A DNA stretch of 64,000 nt from contig JAQMRL010000010.1 of assembly GCA_035578175.1 (NCBI GenBank), positions 32,480,784-32,544,783 on the forward strand, given 5' to 3'. The notes beneath the pieces are model-generated. The model was given only the letters and a program-made list of their open reading frames with translations. It was not told the origin of the DNA and ran no database searches. Both the position numbers and the translations under genes were made by a program. Source of the stretch: Catonia carolina. Its lineage: Eukaryota; Arthropoda; Insecta; Hemiptera; Achilidae. Shown in pieces: positions 57,562-64,000 of this stretch; the stretch's first letter is position 1; the number at the start of each line of letters is the position of its first letter.

Positions 57562-57760
57562 GACGAGGGTCATTCCGAAAATAAAGAACGTTTTTCTTTA
57601 TTTTGAAATTTTTTTTACTATACCTTAACTAAACTCTTTTACAAAATACCTGACACTTTTAACTATTTTTCTACGTAATCGATATACAAATTTAAATACT
57701 TGTACCGTTTCATCAATTTTGATGTGCCCTCTGCATACTTAGTTGCCGCCGAGATATTTA
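57562..57760 (-). pseudogene. Mariner remnant: C-terminus and one end
   Basis: On the minus strand ATKYAEGTSKLMKRYKYLNL followed by YIDYVEK and a stop parallels the intact element's MKKLVKRWEKCVMLNGDYIEK end, so this is a mariner-family C-terminus. The left edge gacgagggtcattccgaaaa next to TA looks like the matching terminal repeat. The rest is lost. Confidence 0.75.
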
Positions 57761-57769
57761 ACCTCTCAC

Positions 57770-58073
57770 TAATGACTATGCCTTCCTCACTGAGTAGAAA
57801 AGTATGCGTATCAGCATGACCGACCCTCCAAAAAGCATCTACTTACCACCCTGTAAATGACACCTTCACTTAATTCACCACAGGGTCTGGCTGTATAATG
57901 AAATTCATTATTTTCAGAGGAGGGCCTTATTTTTGAGGGTCTGACGTGCTGATAAGCATAGGCTACTTTTGTACTTAGTGAGGAAGGCATGGTAAACCAC
58001 CTCACTGCTCGTTTTACTTAGTAAACCTCTAGAGGTTCAAACCAGCCTTTTGGCTGTTGACCTAAACAACACA
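57770..58073. repeat. S2 head-to-head inverted partial copies (foldback)
   Basis: The left half (57775-57925) reads S2 in one orientation (ccttcctcactgagtagaaa to ttttcagagg). The right half (about 57926-58073) reads it in the opposite orientation (ctgataagcat, agtgaggaaggc, aaccagccttttggctgttg). The overlapping S2 portion therefore forms an inverted repeat of about 70 bp. Confidence 0.8.
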
Positions 58074-59049
58074 GTATTTTTAACTTTATTCGATTGCGCA
58101 GACCTTTTGCATTAAAATAACTTTATAAACCTTTGTTAATGTACGAGTATTATATATTTTTTCCAATTATTTATGCTAAAATTACAGGTTTTAAAAGAAT
58201 TGTTACGCAATATTTTTTTTGTTATTATACATTTTTTTCAAGTCACGTACCAGTTTTATGATTTAGGAAAAATAAGACCCTATTATTTATGTTCGTGCCT
58301 AACTCAGTGTAACAATGTGGTTAACATTATTTTCATTTTTATGTATTAACCTGATTTTTCTTGTTGGAGAAAACCGCAAAAGATGAGGAAATAATTCGGT
58401 TGGTTATTATTTTATTATTTATCTTTTCTTTTTAATTTCATGCAGTTATTACGGGTTAAATTTTGTGTTCAAATTTATTTATAAAGGTCATGTTTGTTAC
58501 AATCGGAACGTTTTTAATGACCACTTAATATTAAAAAGAAAAAACACTGTAACCTTATACCGTAAAACAAACAATAATGTTATGTGCGTTCTTTTTTTTT
58601 GTTAAATTTCAACAGATCTTTTTTATTCAGTTTCAGCATTGCGTTGCTAAATTTTTAATGTAGTGACAACCATATAATCGGCCTCAAATCATCACACCAG
58701 ATCTCCTCATTTCCGTTAGAAATTCATTGTTGATTTCCATTAAATTACAATTAAATGCGCTGATTACATCTATTATTATTTAACAACAGTGTAGCCTATA
58801 TGATGCTCCACTATTAACCAATCTTGAATTCTCACCTGTGTAAATATACGGTCTAAATTAGTTTATGTTACGTGAATCGATTGATGTACTGTAATGTTTG
58901 TAATCTACCTCTTCTCTGGAATGTTTAAGATTAATCATGAAGAATTAGGTCGTGAAATTCTTTTGAAATGTAGTGTTTCATCATTATTCATGTACATAAT
59001 TAATTACGATTAATCATTAAGGTTTGTTTCCCGGTAAATTTCATTTTCT
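58074..59049. other. AT-rich DNA, no feature seen
   Basis: No gene or shared repeat was recognised. Confidence 0.4.
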
Positions 59050-59555
59050 AAAATACTACCTTTTGTTTTATCCTATATCTTGCGTAGGAGTATTTCTTGG
59101 GACATATTTTCTTAATTTATTAATCATCATTATGCTTCAGCTCTACAGCCTTTGGTGGTCTTTGGCTTCCACCACATCCTCTTTGCTAGTAGCTATCACC
59201 TTAACATTTTCTGACTCCAATCAAAATCAAATGATTCATAACTTCTTCCATACACCTTTCTTCGTAGGATGGCCCTTCCTTTTATAGTCTTTCTTTCTTT
59301 ATCATTCTAACCGTACTTGTGGACTTATTTCTCTCAATTTGCCTCAATCATCTCATTCTTTGAGACTTCAAGAATAGGAAAGTCTCTACATTTTATCAGA
59401 GGATTCATTTGTTCATTTTCTGTATTTTCTAGTCATGGCTTTCTTGTGTTAGTCCAAATAATCTCTTTAAAATCTTTCTTTCGAATCTTCTCAGCATGTT
59501 ACAGTCTAACATAGTCCACGTTTCATAGCCATTGGTGACAACTGGACCTTTTTAA
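59050..59555 (-). mobile_element. Degraded LINE fragment
   Basis: The minus strand at about 59495-59545 reads VTNGYETWTMLDC, resembling the LYGSETWTL motif of LINE C-terminal regions. The rest is pyrimidine-rich on the plus strand, like other minus-strand LINE tails here, but no clean frame survives. Confidence 0.5.
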
Positions 59556-59829
59556 GTGTTCATTTTTATGTCCCAACTTATTAATTTGTTCTTAAATAAT
59601 TTACTTTTCTAAAGTAGGCTACAGTTATCAATTGAATTTATTATCGAGTGCAGTTATTGATTACGTTTTCATGATTTAATTTTAAGGTATTCCACTAGTA
59701 TTGTTGTTTTTTCATTGTCCTTGGGAAAATACCTCTAGACATGTTTTCTTTGTAAATCATTCATTTATTTAAATGTAAATAATCCGTTTCGGAAGACGAT
59801 GTGTGTCTCATGGCTGGTGGAAATTTATA

Positions 59830-60140
59830 AGAAGGCTTACTTTTGACGTATGGCAAAATCCATTTGTGATTTCTATATCTACTGTTTAAGAGGAATCGAA
59901 TTACACTATTTGTGTTTCCAAATTTCGACTTTAATTTCCGATTTTGGGCCACTTCAAAAGGAATCGAATGACACTATTTCTGGTTCCAAATTCCGATTTT
60001 GATTTCTTGACTTCTGGTTTTGGGCCACTTCCGTTGAAAATCGGCACTTCAAACCCAATCCAGCCCCACTAACTTTTTGTGTAGATTACGAATTCGAAAA
60101 TCGTTTGTAGCTATCTCTTGTAGTTTCTGACTTTGATTGT
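59830..60140 (+). repeat. Dispersed repeat U7
   Basis: A longer copy of the 54335 repeat. It contains an internal partial duplication of ggaatcgaattacactattt / ggaatcgaatgacactattt with gattttgggccacttc repeated. Confidence 0.65.
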
Positions 60141-60499
60141 TTGACTTTCGGTTTGCAAAAACTTAATAAATTTAGGTTTAAAATTAAATACACTGGGGCG
60201 TTATGTGAGACTTAAGTCGATTACAAAAAGTAAGTAAAGGCTTTCTAAGATGTGTAATTATCGAAAATTATTGACAAGTCTAAAACATAAATTATTTTAA
60301 GACGTTTGGTTTGTTAAGTAATGTTCTAAAGATTTATCGCAAAAATATTTAAATGCGAGTTTAAACGTCGGTGTACACTGTAGTAAACCTTTGTATAAAC
60401 CTTTCTATCTCATCTCGAATATGAGGTACTTCCGAATACTCGTGTATTTCAGTGTTGTTAACAAACCTTGCTCATTTATTATACTTGTATGTAGATACT

Positions 60500-60741
60500 T
60501 TTTTTAGCTTTTATTTGTTATCGGGAACTGTACATTATTGACAACTACCCAATTTGATCGCTGCTTTACTCTACTATTTGACGTGAATTAAGCATGAGTT
60601 TGAAGAGGGACCCCCAGTAGAGTTTGTTCAAAGATGGCTGTTAGCTGGTCACCATACAAAGTCGCTTGCCCAACCGGTGTTACTTTACGAATAATAGCGA
60701 CTTTCTATCAGCTGACTGACTGGGCTGGCCCGAAGGCCATG
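60500..60741 (-). repeat. S8 SINE, most complete copy
   Basis: The tail (gttatcgggaactgtacatt), mid part and head (gtcaccatacaaagtcgctt, gcccaaccggtgtt) match 30775-30960 in inverse orientation. The head extends to ctggcccgaaggccatg. Confidence 0.65.
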
Positions 60742-61499
60742 TAGATACTTAAAATTCAATTTTTCTCTTATCGTCATAAACTTCAATATGGTGGCTTCAA
60801 TCTTACTGTATTGGAAATATCTTATAATATTACAAGAAACCTCAACCATTATTTATAAGGCCTTGAGTTTCACGCTTAGATGCTACTTTTGTAGTCTGGA
60901 AAAACATTTCGATATTATGATTTGATTATTAGATCCAATTGTCCCTGAGGTTATATTATGTAATTCCACGATCCATTTACTTTGCCTTAGTGATTTTTTG
61001 ATTTTGAAATTTTATGAGTATAAAATTATTTTACTGTTGATACACCATATTGCGCTTTAGAATCCAGTTTTATTAGAGTTTTGTATTTTTATTCGAGTGA
61101 TATCACGGTACATCAGTTTTTAATAAAGTTTCTGCTTTGATGCCATACCGAGGTTAAATTAACGTCGATGGGTCATACAACCATGAATGATTTCTTTGAG
61201 TACATTTTCAACCATTTTAAGCTAGGAATTAACGTACCGTTAGCAGTTAAGTTAAATTTTGTCACAAAATTTAATATCACTTATTTGTTGAGATTTGGGC
61301 CGACTAAGTCGGACGGTAGTATAGTAACTTGGTTTTAATCGTTAAAAAACATAAGTTGTTGACTTTTTGTGGTTGTGTTTAAATTCATATCTCATCACTA
61401 GCCAGGTATTTTATTCACCGCTGATAGGGCTCTTTCAAATGTTTCCAATCTTTCCTATTTAAATCTATTCCCAAATCAAAAATTCAGCGGAAGCTGCAG
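60742..61499. other. No feature seen
   Basis: AT-rich sequence, no gene or shared repeat recognised. Confidence 0.4.
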
Positions 61500-61605
61500 C
61501 AGGCTTTTTTTGTATTTTTTATTAATGCGATCAAATAGGGTCCGTTGTCAATAGTGTACGGTTCTTGATAACTGAGAAAAGTTGAAAAATAAAGAATATT
61601 TTTTT
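61500..61605 (+). repeat. S8 SINE tail fragment
   Basis: It contains gttgtcaatagtgtacggtt and cttgataac in the same order as the 30775 copy. Confidence 0.5.
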
Positions 61606-61759
61606 AGAGGTTATGGTGGGTTCAATAACAGGTTAACGTTTTGGGTACTAGCAAGGAATCGAACCTAGTGTCTCAAATTATCTTCTTGTGTAAAATAAAT
61701 TATATCTTTGATCCTTTGATGTTATATTTCTATGTATTATTTACAATCAGAGCTGTGTT

Positions 61760-61905
61760 TTTTTTAAAGTCATACCAACAGCTCGGTTATTAGTGACCAT
61801 AGTGGGTTTTTTAACTTGTGAAAATTTTCAGACCCTAGCCGGAAATCGAACCTGGGACCTTCGCGTAGCAGGTAGTGCGCTATCTTTACGTTTTGGAGAC
61901 GGCCA
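61760..61905 (-). repeat. S11 tRNA-derived SINE
   Basis: On the minus strand the head (ggccgtctccaaaacgtaaa) is followed by B box caggttcgatttccg. It then continues with the shared motif of the 30600 copy (ctagggtctgaaaatttt). Confidence 0.6.
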
Positions 61906-62778
61906 GAACTGTTTTTATTTCAAATAAATAAACAATGGTTGAATTTGCAGTCTAGTTTTATGGTTCGGTGTAAGTAGACGTGTTTGTTATTAAAGAGACT
62001 GGTGTTTGGTTAAATAAATGTTAGAACATCTGTTCACCGTACAAATTCGCTCGTTCAACCAGGTTTACTTAACAATTTAAAGCTAACATACTAGGTTATC
62101 CCAGAGGCCATCTTATTTGTGCAGATTGTTTTTATTTCTATCTAAAAGTGATAACACGGGTTTTTGTTGAATATAGTATTTTTCGTTTACGTAAATATGT
62201 AATAAATATGCTGTGAAAAAAACATTCTTATAATTTTTGACTAATAATATCCTTGAAAATTGTCTTCAGGTTATTTTTTTCACGGAAATAACAATCACTT
62301 AATTGTCAGATCCTTGAAAGTTGGATTAAATTATAAAGATTACTTTGTAGTGGGAGTCTATGTTCTTGTTTTTTAACCTCACTCATCATAATTTCACAGA
62401 AGTGTCTGTGCGATCATATTTGGCAATCTACTTACGTCGGTCGTACGTTACACTTTGTTTGAATGTTGTTTTCAGAGGGCAATGACATTATTATGCGAAC
62501 TGTAATAAGTTTTGTTTTTGAAGTTTTTGTGACACTTGTACATGATTCAGTGGTAATTATAATATTGTTAGTTGAAGTTCTCAAAGTATATTGTAATTTT
62601 AATTTTAGAAATTAAGGAAAGTAATTACAAAAACATTATGTTTTGTTTCTTTTTTTGTTACAGGTATGTATCATGTTCGTTAGATAATTACATGACGTAT
62701 TTTCGCAAGTAATTTTGTAAGTTATTCATCATTTATTCACAGATAATAAATTTATTGTATAATTCTCTGTTATTTTTT
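61906..62778. other. AT-rich DNA; S8-like scrap near 62030
   Basis: At about 62030-62075, gttcaccgtacaaattcgct followed by cgttcaaccaggtt resembles the S8 head. Nothing else was recognised. Confidence 0.35.
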
Positions 62779-63699
62779 ACTTTCTCTTGCTTATATGAAT
62801 ATATAGGAAGGAAAGTATTGTTTTCATGTAGTTTTTTCGAAATCGATATCTACACGTTGTCAGACCCCATGAACCCAAAAACATGTTTTTAGCGATTGGT
62901 GCGTGCGCGCGCGCGCGTGTGTGTGTGTGTGTGAACAGAGTATCTCAAGAACGGAACATCGTACGAACTTGAAACTTAAGTTAAATACCACTAGAGGACC
63001 CGATACGAACATTTTCATCAAAATCGGTGTTACCGGAAGTAGTAGTTTATTCGTGTCATTTTTCACTATTTTGCGATTTTCTCAAAAACGGCTCCTACGA
63101 TTTTGTTTTAAAATCGCCTCATTTACTAAACTTTTTATGCTCTACAAGATGGGGTAGGCGCCATGTGTGCTGAAATTCTTATTGAGGCTGTTTTCTCGTG
63201 AAAAAATTGTTTATTTTTTTAAGATTGCGCCTTTAATATGCATTTTAGCGCAAAAATGTATATAATCACAGTTGTAGAGAATTTTAAAACGTACAACTTT
63301 TATTTCAACCTTTTTTTTGTATAACGCTTAGTTTAGCGGTAATTAGCGATTTTATTTTTGTTCTCACGATAACGTGTAAAATATCGATTTTTTTTTTAAA
63401 GATTACAGCCTTATGCATTTTACGACAAAAAGTATATAATCAAATTTATAGGAACTTAAAAGATCTATAACTTTTTTTTAGATTGTTTTTCTCTACAGAG
63501 TCTAGTTTAGCGTGAAAGAGTGTTTTCCGTATTTGGAAGCCAAACTGAGTTGATTTTCATTTTGCGTCTTTCACTCATGATTAAAATTAAGTTATGTTTA
63601 TTGTTTTATTTCCAATGTTTCATTACTAATGTTAGGTTATATTGTTCATTATTTGGATTGGCAAGAGAAAGTTGTGTAAGTGTTTCACACCAAATTTTT
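62779..63699 (+). mobile_element. Family H element, full length
   Basis: Both subterminal repeats (actttctcttgc at 62779; ggcaagagaaagt at 63660-63672), a GT/GC microsatellite (62899-62932), both internal blocks and a hairpin with one change (gtgtaagtgtttcacac) are present. The leader lacks the ttttcaccgg segment (short deletion). Confidence 0.9.
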
Positions 63700-63749
63700 T
63701 ATAATACTTAATTAAAATTTCCTAGTTGTGATTTAATTTGTTTTCCATA

Positions 63750-64000
63750 TAGGGTCAATTTTAGACCGCGTGAGGTGACTATACACTTCTGGAAGCTCTT
63801 TTTCCAGCCCACCTTCTCAGAATTCGCTCAATGTAGGCTTTTCTCCTTCCTTCTCTCCACCAGGTGTTTCTTTTTTGCTCTTCATGGAAGCCCTTAAAGT
63901 CCTTAATTAGTTTCTGAACTCGGACTCATTATCTTGCGAAACATCTTTTTCTCAAATTTCTTTTCTTATCTTAGACCAGCCTTCCCGGTCAATCTAAAAC
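63750..64000. repeat. U9 repeat, runs off the window
   Basis: It matches 19625-20115: tctggaagctctttttccag, ttgctcttcatggaagccc and ccttcccggtcaatctaaaa. It continues past the window edge. Confidence 0.55.

Overview
The window looks like non-coding nuclear DNA of an arthropod, most likely an insect with a large, AT-rich genome. The evidence is composition (mostly AT, few long ORFs), abundant tRNA-headed SINEs, mariner and pogo-type DNA transposons, degenerate 3' ends of LINEs, and no bacterial-style gene organisation. I cannot place the order or species from the sequence alone.

Only two stretches look like functional protein-coding sequence. One is a complete mariner transposase on the minus strand (47884-48957), inside a whole element (47769-49116) with 43-bp perfect terminal inverted repeats and TA on both sides. 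The other is a probable 5'-terminal coding exon of an unrecognised host gene (28625-28817, plus strand), which ends at a clean GTAAGT donor. No later exon of that gene could be found, so the 35 kb downstream may be its first intron or intergenic DNA.

The rest is a layered graveyard of mobile DNA. (1) A ~940-bp family, called H here, has 13-bp subterminal inverted repeats, an internal GT microsatellite and a 3' hairpin; it resembles Helentron-derived non-autonomous elements (HINE/DINE-1 type) and has at least eleven full or partial copies. (2) A ~390-bp SINE-like family, called S2, ends in a stem-loop that matches, with paired base changes, the 3' end of a degenerate LINE in the same window. 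(3) Several tRNA-headed SINE families are present, called S3, S4, S8, S10 and S11. (4) Broken 3' ends of several LINE families lie almost all on the minus strand. (5) Three dead mariners and several pogo/Tigger-like elements are present.

Layout: 1-8 kb holds a CTAG-rich inverted repeat, nested S2/LINE/H insertions and a GC-rich insertion with target duplication. 8.1-8.6 kb holds three tandem 173-bp units. 8.7-24.7 kb is mainly H and S4 copies with LINE tails. 25-35 kb holds the host exon, LINE tails, S2, S4 and a pogo MITE. 36-39 kb holds a dead mariner and a pogo-like element, each carrying an H fragment. 39-46 kb is mostly featureless apart from a direct duplication and SINEs. 47.3-49.2 kb is a higher-order satellite (four monomers per 152 bp) split by the intact mariner. 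50-64 kb holds LINE tails, H copies, mariner remnants and a GC-richer unidentified block. The families interact by nesting, which gives a relative order of insertion.
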